From Salinisphaera sp. Q1T1-3 (GTDB taxonomy: Bacteria; Pseudomonadota; Gammaproteobacteria; Nevskiales; Salinisphaeraceae): 64,000 bases of DNA. This document shows positions 1 through 10,171 of this stretch, in pieces. The DNA lies in contig NZ_QZWD01000014.1 in assembly GCF_003602005.1 (NCBI RefSeq), forward strand, positions 33,518 through 97,517. Direction: 5' to 3'. Each line of letters starts with the position of its first letter. Position 1 is the first letter of the stretch. The position numbers and the translations under genes were made by a program. Below the pieces are notes generated by a model. The model was not told where the DNA came from and did no database searches. It saw only the letters and a program-made list of their open reading frames with translations.

Positions 1-779
1 CACTGTGCCGCACTCTGCCCGTACGTGGCCACACGTACATAACCCGGCGTGGTGCTCGACATACCGTAGCCGCGCGCCATGCCGTTGTGGTCGACCAGAT
101 AACCGTTGAGCTCGTCACGCACGGCCGGATCCGAAACCGACCAGTGATCGGAGCCGCTGCGCGCGGCCGCCGGCATCGCCCGGGCACCGCCGGCCGCGGC
201 ATCGGAGACGCCCACGGCCGAGCCCATGCTGGCGACGGCCTGACGCATGCCGCCCGATTGCGACTGGACGGTACTGAAATCGGCCAGCCGGTCGTTCCAG
301 TCACCCACGCTGGCCTCGTTGCTGGCCAGGCGATTGGCGGCCGCGTTCTCACGGCTGCGCGTCGTCGACGATGTCCCGCCGGCACTGGATGCCAGCCGGG
401 CTTCGCCACCGGAAGAGCGCATGAACGGATTACCGGACATCAAGACCACGCCGGCCACGGCCGCGGCCATGCCGACACCGGCCATGTTGCGCCAGCGTCG
501 CGGGCGGCGTGTACGGGTATCGCTCCGTTGGGTCGCCGAGATGGGCGAAACACGCTCGTGATGCCCATCGGCCGCGATGGAGGCCATCACGCGACGCGAG
601 AAATCGATATCGGGCTCGACCGGGATCTCGCTGCTATGGGCCCGCAACGTGGTGCGGATCCAGTGTTGCCGGCTCCAGCTATCCCGCAGTGCATCATCGC
701 GAAGCAATGCGCTGACGACCGAATCAGCCTCATCGCGATTGGCTTCGCCGTCCAGAAAGGCGGACAACTGTTCGTTCAT
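1..779 (-). CDS. rseA: Anti-sigma-E factor RseA, 3' end cut by window edge
   Basis: Reading from an ATG at 779, the frame stays open to the window edge (about 259 residues). The N-terminus MNEQLSAFLDGEANRDEAD is typical of the cytoplasmic sigma-binding domain of RseA/MucA. A hydrophobic stretch around residues 95-110 (MAGVGMAAAVAGVVLM), preceded by arginines, is a single inner-membrane segment, so the rest should be periplasmic. The tail (NGYLVDHNGMA...GYVRVATYG) resembles the RseA C-terminus, so few residues are probably missing. It starts 7 nt after rpoE stops, the usual rpoE-rseA pair. By family knowledge it sequesters sigma-E until cleaved under envelope stress. The periplasmic region is rich in Ser, Gly and Ala and longer than in E. 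coli RseA (216 aa). Confidence 0.85.
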   Translation of the reverse strand, partial: MNEQLSAFLDGEANRDEADSVVSALLRDDALRDSWSRQHWIRTTLRAHSSEIPVEPDIDFSRRVMASIAADGHHERVSPISATQRSDTRTRRPRRWRNMAGVGMAAAVAGVVLMSGNPFMRSSGGEARLASSAGGTSSTTRSRENAAANRLASNEASVGDWNDRLADFSTVQSQSGGMRQAVASMGSAVGVSDAAAGGARAMPAAARSGSDHWSVSDPAVRDELNGYLVDHNGMARGYGMSSTTPGYVRVATYGQSAAQ

Positions 780-786
780 TGCAACC

Positions 787-1362
787 TCACTTGTCCGAGA
801 GGGACACCAGCTTTTCCTCGATGGCGGCACGGGCGCGAAATATTCGTGATCGCACCGTACCGACCGGGCAGTCCATGGACTGCGCGATCTCTTCGTAACT
901 CATACCGTCGAGTTCGCGCAGCATGATCGCCGTACGCAAATCCTCGGGCAACTCGTGGATCGCCTTGATCACCGCATCGCGGATCTCCTCGCTTTCCATG
1001 AGCGCTTCCGGCGTATCCTGCTCGGAAAAACGCTCCGTGTGCCCGAATGCTTCCGCATCCACCACGTCGACGTCCTGGCTTGCCGGTCGACGCGACCGGG
1101 CCACCAGATAATTTTTCGCCGTGTTGATCGAAATGCGATACAGCCATGTATAGAACGCACTGTTGCCCTTGAACCCGGCGAGCGCGCGATAGGCCTTGAT
1201 GAAGGCTTCCTGCGCGACGTCCGGTGCATCCGATGGGCTGACATAGCGCGCCACCAGCTTGATCACCTTGTGCTGATACTTGCGCACCAGCAGCTCGAAA
1301 GCGCGATCGTCGCCGGCCTGGGCGCGTGCCACAAGCTGATCGTCTGAGACGTCTTCGCTCAT
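787..1362 (-). CDS. rpoE: RNA polymerase sigma-E factor
   Basis: 191 residues, the normal length for ECF sigma factor RpoE/AlgU. Region 2 is visible in YQHKVIKLVARYVSPSDAPD and AFYTWLYRISINTAKNYL. Region 4 ends with DGMSYEEIAQSMDCPVGTVR, a helix-turn-helix for -35 recognition. It directs transcription of envelope-stress genes. The ATG at 1362 is followed directly by rseA, with which it is co-transcribed. A sigma-E-like promoter lies about 95 nt upstream, suggesting autoregulation as in other gammaproteobacteria. Confidence 0.97.
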   Translation of the reverse strand: MSEDVSDDQLVARAQAGDDRAFELLVRKYQHKVIKLVARYVSPSDAPDVAQEAFIKAYRALAGFKGNSAFYTWLYRISINTAKNYLVARSRRPASQDVDVVDAEAFGHTERFSEQDTPEALMESEEIRDAVIKAIHELPEDLRTAIMLRELDGMSYEEIAQSMDCPVGTVRSRIFRARAAIEEKLVSLSDK

Positions 1363-1455
1363 CTAGAAGCGGCACGCGTTGGCGCGACGGATTGTCGGGA
1401 AGCAATGGCGTGTATCGACCTCGCATATGGCGGATGTCACGACGGCGTTATCCCC

Positions 1456-1483
1456 GTAGACCACGACCTGCGCAAATAGTTCG
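1456..1483 (-). promoter_or_regulatory. Candidate sigma-E-type promoter of rpoE
   Basis: On the minus strand, CGAACTA (1483-1477) is followed after 16 nt by TCTAC (1460-1456). This fits the sigma-E consensus GGAACTT-N15/16-TCTRA in its core (GAACT, TCTA). It lies about 95 nt upstream of the rpoE start, where autoregulation is expected. Identified by eye only. The 1363-1557 interval holds no gene. Confidence 0.45.
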
Positions 1484-1557
1484 ATATTTTTTAAGGCGAT
1501 ATACATCAAGCGAGTTTCAAGACCGCGGCTTCCCGGAGACCTCAGACACAACACAGT

Positions 1558-3041
1558 TTAGCGGCCCGAGCGCGATGCGTCATACGGTGCGTGTTCAGCT
1601 GCCTTGCAGGCTGCATCCGGCCATCGCCGGCCGGCAAGCCACGCACGGATCGCGCGACGGGCGCAGTCGCTGTCGCGCAGCACGCCGTGCCCACCGCCCG
1701 GCACCGCGAGTGACCGGATATGCGGATGCGTTTCCAGAAAATGCGCACGCACCCGTGCCCGCGTGAGCGGATCACGCGCGCCGGCAACCAGCACACCCGA
1801 CATACCCGCGGGCAGGGCCGGCGTACGCGCGGCCGGCACCGGCCAGGCGGTCACAGGGTCGCAAGACGCGCGGCAGATAGCCGGTCAGGCCGGCCGGCGG
1901 TTGCAACCAGGGATCCTGCACGGGGCCGACAGGCATGCGCACAGCACAGCGACTGCTCCAGAAGACCGGCGTGCGCATGGCAGTGCCTGCCGAGAGCCGC
2001 GCCACGCCGGCCATCGTCGGCCAGAGCCGCTGACGATCGGTCAACGCATGCCGAAGCGCAGCCAGGACGGCGCTGTCATGGTCGGGCCCGTAACCGGCCA
2101 GCAGCCAGGCCGTGAGCAACGTCGTCGGGTCCACGCGCAGACGGTGTGCGGGATACGGTATCTCTGCGTGCGACAGCAAGAACGGCGCGTGCGCCACGCC
2201 GTCGAGCCAGCCGCGCAGCAGCGCGCCCGCGCCGATCGGCCGGATCGCACAAGGCAACAGGCGCGCACAATGTGCGATCAGCGCCTGGAATCGGGCCTGC
2301 ATGGCGTGACGTGTCCGCACGCCGAGCGGCTCGGCTTCCAGCACCGGCGAATCGAGAATGATGTTGCGCACATCGCCCGGATAACGCGCGGCCAGACGAA
2401 AGCCGATCTGCGCACCGAACGATTGCGCCCAGAGCGTCACCGGCCCCTCGCCCAGGGCAACGATCAGACGGTGCAGATCTGCCACCTGCGCGGACAGACC
2501 GAGCCGGCCGGCGGTCTCCGCTCCAACCGCGGCAAAGCAGGCCGCCAGTGGCTCGTCGTCGTCAGTCACGCCGGGCGGACAACCGATGCGCGGTCGGCTG
2601 GCGCCGGTACTGCGCGGGTCGTAGAGCACGAGATCACGTGGCCAGCCAGCACGTTGCTGAAAGACTCGCCAGGCTCGCAGCCCGGCCCCCTTCAGACCGG
2701 CGGCGTCGCCCGGGCCGCCGGGCACGAAGACGACCGGATGCGCCAGCTTTTTATCGGGAAACGCCTGCAATCGTCGCACAGCCAGGCGAACCGGCTCATC
2801 GTGCAGCCGACCACCGGTCGACAGCGTTGCGCAGCGCATGGTCGCCGCACTGGCCGGCTGCGGCTCGCTCGGACACGCATGCGCGGTCAGAGACGGCGTC
2901 CGGGGCGTAGCCGAGACGACGGCCGGACCGAGCAACAGACAAACCAAGATCAGAGCAAGACACCGCCGAGCGATGGCCCGGGCCGATCGAGGCGCCTGCC
3001 ACGCTGGCCGGTTCCATCGATGACTAGTCCGCGGTGTCATG
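1558..3041 (-). pseudogene. Secreted alpha/beta hydrolase (TAP-like), apparently frameshifted
   Basis: From the ATG at 3041 a hydrophobic leader (LALILVCLLLGPAVVSA) precedes a serine-hydrolase domain. The oxyanion-region motif VVFVPGGPGDAAG, LVLYDPRSTGAS and a nucleophile elbow LWAQSFGAQIG identify the tripeptidyl-peptidase-like alpha/beta hydrolases. The reading frame is lost near 1860-1880: upstream residues end in GLTGYLPRVLRPCD. The expected C-terminal part (VLVAGARDPLTRARVRAHF, then the catalytic-His stretch VPGGGHGVLRD) continues in the next frame to a stop at 1558. One indel would restore a protein of about 490 residues, so this is either a recent frameshift or a sequencing error. The start overlaps the 3' end of ygfX by 18 nt. 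Substrate unknown. Confidence 0.6.
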
Positions 3042-3482
3042 CGTGTTGTGCGGTGGTGCGACCCGGCAGCGCACTCGCAGTCGTCGATGGGCATCGGGCG
3101 TGGTGGCATCGCGCGGCAACACGACCTCGTGAACGCGACGCGGGTGATCGAGATCGCGCACACGCAATCGTACCCAGGAGCGCCCCCAGACACGGGCATC
3201 GAGGCACTCGCCCCGCCCGGCCACATTGCCCCGGGTAGTCCACTGCACGCGATCGTCCGCTGCCCAGACCAGGCGTACCCAGCTTGCGGCATCGCGGCGT
3301 GCCAGACGCCGATCGATGACAATCGCGTGAGCAACGACGCCGGGCAGCAACAGCCCCCACCACGGCGTGACCGATGCCAGCAGCGTGACCACCGCTGCCG
3401 CAAGCAGATGCCCCACGACCCCGGCTGCCCGCAATGTCGGCGAGCCGTTCAGCGGCACATGCGTCGTCGCGACACCGGCCAT
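3024..3482 (-). CDS. YgfX/CptA-like membrane protein
   Basis: 152 residues following sdhE by 15 nt. Two adjacent hydrophobic segments (AGVVGHLLAAAVVTLLASV and WWGLLLPGVVAHAIVI, about residues 18-55) are followed by a soluble basic beta-rich domain, the layout of YgfX. In E. coli YgfX is encoded after sdhE (ygfY) and has been described both as a membrane partner of SdhE and as a toxin. Position, size and topology support the call; sequence conservation in this family is low, so identity is inferred mainly from context. Confidence 0.65.
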   Translation of the reverse strand: MAGVATTHVPLNGSPTLRAAGVVGHLLAAAVVTLLASVTPWWGLLLPGVVAHAIVIDRRLARRDAASWVRLVWAADDRVQWTTRGNVAGRGECLDARVWGRSWVRLRVRDLDHPRRVHEVVLPRDATTPDAHRRLRVRCRVAPPHNTHDTAD

Positions 3483-3497
3483 CCCGGAAACCGTTCG

Positions 3498-3746
3498 TCA
3501 GCGTTGCGTGCTCTCGAACTGGCGGATCCGGCCGAGCAACGATTCCTCGACCGGATCGTCAGCGGGCATGCGCCCCATCACGAGATACCAGAGATCCGGA
3601 TCTTCGCGCCGCAGCAATGAAATCAATGCAGCATGTTCCTGTTCCGACAGCCCGTCGTACTCGGCCGTGACGAAACGATCGAGCAGTACGTCCAGTTCCT
3701 TCATCCCGCGCCGGCACAGCCAGCGCACGCGTCGCAATTCGCTCAT
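3498..3746 (-). CDS. sdhE: FAD assembly factor SdhE
   Basis: Small protein (82 residues from the ATG at 3746) with the signature WLCRRGMKELDVLLDRF, which contains the conserved RGxxE motif of SdhE/SDHAF2. It promotes covalent flavinylation of SdhA. The start at 3746 is preferred over upstream ATGs because it is preceded by GAGGGA and gives the usual family length. The upstream in-frame ATG at 3824 lies inside the terminator that follows sdhB. Although near the sdh operon, it is separated from it by that terminator, so it is read either by read-through or from its own promoter. Confidence 0.9.
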   Translation of the reverse strand: MSELRRVRWLCRRGMKELDVLLDRFVTAEYDGLSEQEHAALISLLRREDPDLWYLVMGRMPADDPVEESLLGRIRQFESTQR

Positions 3747-3805
3747 CTTGTCCCTCATCGACGGGCCGGCGCCGATTGGCCCCATCGGCCCGTGATCCAT
3801 GCCAT

Positions 3806-3838
3806 CAAAAAACCCCGCCTGCACGTGCAGAACGGGGT
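3806..3838 (-). terminator. Rho-independent terminator after sdhB
   Basis: On the minus strand ACCCCG pairs with CGGGGT around an inner CTGCACGTGCAG palindrome, followed by a run of T (complement of 3807-3812). It lies about 25 nt after the sdhB stop and upstream of the sdhE start. Confidence 0.8.
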
Positions 3839-3861
3839 ATTTGTCCGAAGACTGCGTCGAT

Positions 3862-4641
3862 TCAGCCGCGGCGCTCGACCAGCAGCTTCTTGGTCTCGGC
3901 GATGGCCTTGGCCGGATTGAGGCCCTTCGGACAGGTGTTCGTGCAGTTCATGATCGTATGACAACGATACAGCTTGAACGGGTCCTCGAGCTCGTCCAGG
4001 CGCTCGCCGGTGGCCTCGTCACGCGAGTCGACGATCCAGCGATAGGCCTGCAGCAACACGGCCGGCCCGAGATAACGTTCCGGATTCCACCAGTAACTCG
4101 GGCAGGAGGTCGAGCAACAGGCACACAGGATGCACTCGTAGTAGCCGTCGAGTTTGGCCCGGTCCTCGGGCGTCTGCAGGCGTTCACGGCTGGGCTTGGC
4201 CGTATCGGTCTTAATCCACGGCTCGATGGATTCGAGCTGTGCATAGAAATGCGTCAGGTCGCAGACCAGATCCTTGACCACCGGCATGTGCGGCAACGGA
4301 TAGATACGCACATCGCCGTCGATGTCCTCGATACGCGTCGTGCAGGCCAACGTGTTCTTGCCGTCGATGTTGAAGGCACAGGAACCACACACGCCTTCGC
4401 GACAGGAACGACGAAAGGTCAGCGTCGGATCGATCTGGTTCTTGATCTTGATGACGGCATCCAGAACCATCGGCCCGCAGCGATCCAGGTCCACGTCGAA
4501 GCTGTCGACGCGCGGATTCTCACCCGCTTCGGGCTCCCAGCGATAGATGCGGAAGGTCTTGACCCGCTTGGCGTCGTCGGGCGCGGGAAAATGCTTGCCC
4601 TTGGAGATCTGCGAGTTCTTCGGCAGTCGAAATTCAGCCAT
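3862..4641 (-). CDS. sdhB: Succinate dehydrogenase iron-sulfur subunit
   Basis: 259 residues from ATG at 4641 (MAEFRLP); an upstream in-frame ATG would add a 19-residue non-conserved tail. The [2Fe-2S] ligands are in [16 protein letters not shown] and NTLACTT. The [4Fe-4S] and [3Fe-4S] ligands are in [16 protein letters not shown] and [17 protein letters not shown]. SdhB passes electrons from SdhA flavin to quinone at the SdhCD membrane anchor. It is the last gene before a strong terminator. Confidence 0.97.
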   Translation of the reverse strand: MAEFRLPKNSQISKGKHFPAPDDAKRVKTFRIYRWEPEAGENPRVDSFDVDLDRCGPMVLDAVIKIKNQIDPTLTFRRSCREGVCGSCAFNIDGKNTLACTTRIEDIDGDVRIYPLPHMPVVKDLVCDLTHFYAQLESIEPWIKTDTAKPSRERLQTPEDRAKLDGYYECILCACCSTSCPSYWWNPERYLGPAVLLQAYRWIVDSRDEATGERLDELEDPFKLYRCHTIMNCTNTCPKGLNPAKAIAETKKLLVERRG

Positions 4642-4704
4642 GTCGGGGCTCCGTATCCGAAATGCGGGCAGGCGCGCCGGCCATGACGCGCCCGACAAAA
4701 AGCG

Positions 4705-6495
4705 TTAGTAGACGCGTTCCTTGGGCGGGATGTGCTCCATCTCGTCCGTGAGCGGCTGCAGGTGAACCGGGCGATAATCGATATCGACCCTGCCGTCACC
4801 GCGATACCAGGTCAGCGTGTGCTTGATCCAGTTCTCGTCATCGCGATCCGAATAATCCTCGTGCGCGTGCGCGCCGCGGCTCTCGGTACGGTTGGCGGCT
4901 GCGGTCATGGTCACGATGGCGCACTCCAGCAGATTCTGTAGCTCCATCGTCTCGACCAGATCACTGTTCCACGTCATGGAGCGGTCGGAGACCTTCACGT
5001 CGGCGAACTTGGCGACTTCCTCGCCGATCACCTTAACGCCTTCCTTCATGCTGTCGGTATTGCGGAACACTGCAGCATATTTCTGCATGGAGGCCTGCAG
5101 GCTGTCGCGCAGGTCCGCCGTCGAGGTATTACCGCTGGCATTGCGCAGCTTGTCGAAGCGGGCCAGCGCGGCTTCTTCCGACTTGGTCGTATCGGCATGC
5201 AGGCGCTGGCCGGGCGAGACGAGCTCGGTGCAACGCTTGGCCGCGGCCCGGCCGAAGACCACCAGATCGAGCAACGCGTTCGAGCCGAGACGATTGGCGC
5301 CGTGAACCGACACACAGGCGGTCTCGCCGACTGCCATCAGACCGGGCACGATGGAATCGGGGTCACCGTCCTTCAGAGTCACGACCTCGCCATACGGATT
5401 GGTCGGAATACCGCCCATGCAGTAATGCACGGTCGGCAGCACCGGGATCGGCTCCTTGGTGGCATCCACGCCGGAGAAGATCTTGGCGGTTTCGGTGATG
5501 CCCGGCAGACGCTCGTGCAGCACTTCGGGGCCGAGATGCTCGAGGTGCAGCATGATGTGATCGGCCTTCTCGCCGACACCGCGCCCCTCATTGATCTCGA
5601 TGGTCATCGCGCGGGAGACCACATCGCGCGAGGCCAGATCCTTGGCGTTCGGCGCATAGCGCTCCATGAAACGCTCGCCTTCCGAATTGGTCAGATAACC
5701 GCCCTCGCCGCGTGCGCCTTCGGTGATCAGGCAGCCTGCGCCGTAGATGCCGGTCGGGTGGAACTGAACGAACTCCGGATCCTGGATCGGCACCCCGGCG
5801 CGCAGCGCCATGCCCATGCCGTCGCCGGTGCAGGTGTGCGCCGACGTGCAGGAAAAATAGGCCCGGCCATAGCCGCCGGTGGCCAGAATGACCTGATGGG
5901 CACGGAAGCGATGAAGCTGGCCGCCCTGCAGATCCCAGGCGAGCACACCACGACAGGCGCCGTCTTCCGTCATCAGCAGGTCGATGGCGAAATACTCGAC
6001 GTAGAACTCGGCACGTGCCTTGAGCGACTGCTGGTACAGCGTGTGCAACAGCGCATGTCCGGTCCGGTCAGCCGCGGCACAGGTCCGCTCGGCCTGACCC
6101 TTGCCATAATGCGTGGTCATGCCGCCGAACGGACGCTGATAGATCTTGCCGTCCTCGGTACGCGAAAACGGCACGCCGTCGTGCTCGAGCTCGATGATCG
6201 CCGGGACGGCTTCCTTGGTCAGATGCTCGATCGCGTCCTGGTCGCCGAGCCAGTCGGAGCCCTTGATCGTGTCATAGGCGTGGTAGCGCCAATCGTCCTC
6301 GCCCATGTTGCCAAGCGCGGAGGCAATGCCCCCCTGCGCAGCCACGGTATGGCTACGGGTCGGGAAGACCTTGGTGATGCACGCGGTCTTCAGACCGGCG
6401 TCGGCCAGCCCGCGCGTGGCTCGCAGCCCCGCGCCGCCGGCACCGACGACGATGACGTCGTGCTGATGATCGATGATGTCGTAGCTGTCGCTCAT
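4705..6495 (-). CDS. sdhA: Succinate dehydrogenase flavoprotein subunit
   Basis: 596 residues. The Rossmann motif [11 protein letters not shown], the SHTVAAQGG stretch containing the histidine that carries covalent FAD, and the active-site region [14 protein letters not shown] are all present. Catalyses succinate oxidation to fumarate on the cytoplasmic face of the inner membrane. Its ATG overlaps the sdhD stop by one base (TGATG), indicating translational coupling. The C-terminus (IPPKERVY) is standard for the proteobacterial enzyme. Confidence 0.98.
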   Translation of the reverse strand: MSDSYDIIDHQHDVIVVGAGGAGLRATRGLADAGLKTACITKVFPTRSHTVAAQGGIASALGNMGEDDWRYHAYDTIKGSDWLGDQDAIEHLTKEAVPAIIELEHDGVPFSRTEDGKIYQRPFGGMTTHYGKGQAERTCAAADRTGHALLHTLYQQSLKARAEFYVEYFAIDLLMTEDGACRGVLAWDLQGGQLHRFRAHQVILATGGYGRAYFSCTSAHTCTGDGMGMALRAGVPIQDPEFVQFHPTGIYGAGCLITEGARGEGGYLTNSEGERFMERYAPNAKDLASRDVVSRAMTIEINEGRGVGEKADHIMLHLEHLGPEVLHERLPGITETAKIFSGVDATKEPIPVLPTVHYCMGGIPTNPYGEVVTLKDGDPDSIVPGLMAVGETACVSVHGANRLGSNALLDLVVFGRAAAKRCTELVSPGQRLHADTTKSEEAALARFDKLRNASGNTSTADLRDSLQASMQKYAAVFRNTDSMKEGVKVIGEEVAKFADVKVSDRSMTWNSDLVETMELQNLLECAIVTMTAAANRTESRGAHAHEDYSDRDDENWIKHTLTWYRGDGRVDIDYRPVHLQPLTDEMEHIPPKERVY

Positions 6496-6881
6496 CAGGC
6501 AGCCCCTGCAAGTATCATGAGAACGGAAACAACCGCGGAAACGCCGAGCAGGATGTTGACCAGCTGCAGGACGATCAGCGTTGCCAGCTTCAGGCTTTCG
6601 GCATGCACGTAGTCTTCAACCACGGTCTGCAGCCCGAGCTGGGAATGATAGAAGATGGCCGCGAGATAGATGGCCATCAGCGAGGCCTGAAACGGCGAGG
6701 AAAGCCACGTCGTCACGCTTTCGTAACTGGCGCCGAACTGCGAGGCCAGACAGGCCACGAACCACAGGGTCAACGGCACCAGCGCAATGGCACTCACGCG
6801 CTGTGCCCAGAAATGCCCCGTACCGGTCTTGGCGCTGCCGAGTCCACGGGCGCCCGCGAGCGAAGAGCGGATACTGCTCAT
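6495..6881 (-). CDS. sdhD: Succinate dehydrogenase membrane anchor subunit
   Basis: 128 residues with three hydrophobic segments. The H-S-Q-L-G-L-Q motif near residue 81 lies where the haem b and quinone region of SdhD is found ([16 protein letters not shown]). Together with SdhC it anchors SdhAB. It is located between sdhC and sdhA and overlaps sdhA by one base. Confidence 0.93.
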   Translation of the reverse strand: MSSIRSSLAGARGLGSAKTGTGHFWAQRVSAIALVPLTLWFVACLASQFGASYESVTTWLSSPFQASLMAIYLAAIFYHSQLGLQTVVEDYVHAESLKLATLIVLQLVNILLGVSAVVSVLMILAGAA

Positions 6882-6913
6882 GTCGATTTACTCCGGAAAT
6901 ACGAAAGACGGGA

Positions 6914-7300
6914 TCAGGCCAGCAGCGCCCAGATCCAGACAAAGATCGTCAGCGCAGCGGCCACGCCGATAGCCACGAAACCGGTGGTGCGCGCCGTCTC
7001 GAGATCCAGACCGACGCCAATGTCCCAGACCAGATGCCGAACGCCGTTGCACAGGTGATAGAACAACGCGAACGACCAGAGAAACATCACGAGTTGGCCG
7101 AACCAGGAGGCGGCGATCCCGTTGACTGCCGCATACGCATCCGGCCCGTTGGCCGCGCCGATCAGCCAGATGGCAAGAAAGAGCGAGCCTGCGGCCAGCA
7201 CGATGCCCGAGGCCCTGTGGGCAATCGAGGTCAGCATCGAGATCTGCCAGCGGTAGATCTGCAGATGCGGCGATAACGGTCGGTTCGGCTGACTACTCAT
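6914..7300 (-). CDS. sdhC: Succinate dehydrogenase cytochrome b556 subunit
   Basis: 128 residues, beginning SSQPNRPLSPHLQIYRWQ, the conserved RPLSPHLxIY start of SdhC. The SIAHRASGIVL motif supplies conserved Ser/Arg of the quinone site. HLCNGVRHLVWD contains the haem b axial histidine. Three transmembrane segments. First membrane subunit gene of the sdh operon, 42 nt downstream of the SDHAF4-like gene. Confidence 0.95.
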   Translation of the reverse strand: MSSQPNRPLSPHLQIYRWQISMLTSIAHRASGIVLAAGSLFLAIWLIGAANGPDAYAAVNGIAASWFGQLVMFLWSFALFYHLCNGVRHLVWDIGVGLDLETARTTGFVAIGVAAALTIFVWIWALLA

Positions 7301-7342
7301 GACGGTCCCTGGCGGATAATGACGGATTAAGACGATGGGCGA

Positions 7343-7585
7343 TCAGAAATCGATGCAGCGGCCGTTCTTCTCCCAGTCGCCGTAGCGCACCGGATCGGGG
7401 CCCTTGGGGCCGCCGTATTCCTTCGGGCGCTCGGCCGGGTCGAAGCGTTCGGCGTCGTGGCTCGTCTCGGCATCGGATGCATCGGACGGCTCGGACGCAC
7501 CCGAATCGGGCAGCGCGGCGTCACGAGATGCATCGACATCATGGGCGTCTGTGGGATCGGACGCTTGATGGGGCTCGCTTGGCAT
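7343..7585 (-). CDS. SDH assembly factor 4-like protein (DUF1674)
   Basis: 80 residues: an acidic, low-complexity N-terminal half followed by the compact signature RPKEYGGPKGPDPVRYGDWE and NGRCIDF, diagnostic of DUF1674/SDHAF4. Homologues bind flavinylated SdhA and assist assembly with SdhB. Placement as first gene of the sdhCDAB operon supports that role. With sdhE downstream, this locus carries two different SDH maturation factors. Confidence 0.85.
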   Translation of the reverse strand: MPSEPHQASDPTDAHDVDASRDAALPDSGASEPSDASDAETSHDAERFDPAERPKEYGGPKGPDPVRYGDWEKNGRCIDF

Positions 7586-7691
7586 GGGCGTACTTTAAAC
7601 CTCGGGCTCATTTGGTGGCAATAAGCCTGCACGACACACAGGCCCTGACTCTCCGCCTACAATACGCGCAAACTCCAACGCGGATGCAGCC

Positions 7692-8579
7692 ATGGCTTCC
7701 ACGCCAGCCCATGCGCCCGGCGAACTCGGTATCCTCCATATCGCCGGCCCGGACGCCGCCGAATTCCTGCGCGCACAACTGACTAACGATGTTCTCCGGC
7801 TGGGCCCGGACCGTAATTTCCTGGCCGCCTGGTGCGACGCCAAGGGCCGGGCCCAACTGATCGCCCGGGTCATCGCCCTGGCCCAGGATTCGTTCCTCCT
7901 GGTCGTGCCCAGCGCGCTGATCGAGGCCGCCCTGCCCAGACTGCGCATGTTCGTCCTGCGCTCTGATGTGCGGGTCACGGATGCCAGCGCGCAATATGCG
8001 ATCGCCGGCGCGCTCGACGATCCCGAAGCGCCGGAGTGCAACGCCACGATCGTGCGCGACGGTCGCCTGCTCGTCGGGCTGCCGCCGACGCTGGGCCCGG
8101 TCACGCGGACCCTGATCCTCGATGAGAACAGCCCGCTCGACGAGCCGGATCTCATCGCCATCACCTCGGATCGCTGGCAGCGCGCCATGATCGATGCCGG
8201 CGTGCCCCAGGTGACTCCGGCCACGAAAGACGCGTTCGTGCCCCAGATGCTCAACCTGCACTGGTTGATGGCCATCGATTTCGACAAGGGATGCTATCCG
8301 GGCCAGGAAGTCATCGCACGGCTGCATTATCGCGGCCGGCTCGTGCGGCACGTCTTTCGCCTGAGCTTCGACGGGGCCTGCCCGGCCATCGGCAGTCGAT
8401 TGAGTACGGCCGCTGGCGAAACCGCGGGTACCGTCCTGCAGGCCAGCCCGGCAGCCGAAAACGACGCATCCGGCGTGATGCTGGCGGTCGTGGGCGTCGA
8501 TCATGCACACACATCGCTGCAGACCGAGCACGGCGGCACGACGGCGATCGCCGAACTGCCCTACGCGACGCCGACGTAA
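7692..8579 (+). CDS. ygfZ: Folate-binding Fe-S cluster assembly protein YgfZ
   Basis: 295 residues. The YgfZ/GcvT-like signature KGCYPGQEVIARLHYRG (residues about 196-213) contains the conserved Cys. The N-terminus (LGILHIAGPDAAEFLRAQLT) is also typical. The tetrahydrofolate-dependent protein helps maintain certain Fe-S enzymes. It is divergent from the sdh operon; the 106-bp spacer must hold both promoters. Convergent with lysS. Confidence 0.92.
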   Translation: MASTPAHAPGELGILHIAGPDAAEFLRAQLTNDVLRLGPDRNFLAAWCDAKGRAQLIARVIALAQDSFLLVVPSALIEAALPRLRMFVLRSDVRVTDASAQYAIAGALDDPEAPECNATIVRDGRLLVGLPPTLGPVTRTLILDENSPLDEPDLIAITSDRWQRAMIDAGVPQVTPATKDAFVPQMLNLHWLMAIDFDKGCYPGQEVIARLHYRGRLVRHVFRLSFDGACPAIGSRLSTAAGETAGTVLQASPAAENDASGVMLAVVGVDHAHTSLQTEHGGTTAIAELPYATPT

Positions 8580-8660
8580 ACACCCCGGCCGGGCCGCGCT
8601 CCGGAGCGAAACGAGCCAGCCCGCCCGCGGGCCGGCCCGTCGGCCCGAATCAACGGCCGA

Positions 8661-10169
<1,509 letters not shown>

Positions 10170-10171
10170 GA

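Noticed and set aside
87..926. Long open frame on the plus strand opposite rseA/rpoE
   Set aside because: It is antisense to two recognisable genes, has Arg/His/Ala-rich low-complexity composition and no known domain; typical of high-GC shadow frames.
1604..3238. 544-codon open frame on the plus strand
   Set aside because: Opposite the hydrolase and ygfX, which show real motifs; the product is arginine-rich without recognisable sequence.
5197..6612. 471-codon open frame on the plus strand across sdhA
   Set aside because: Antisense to the highly conserved sdhA gene; no family features.
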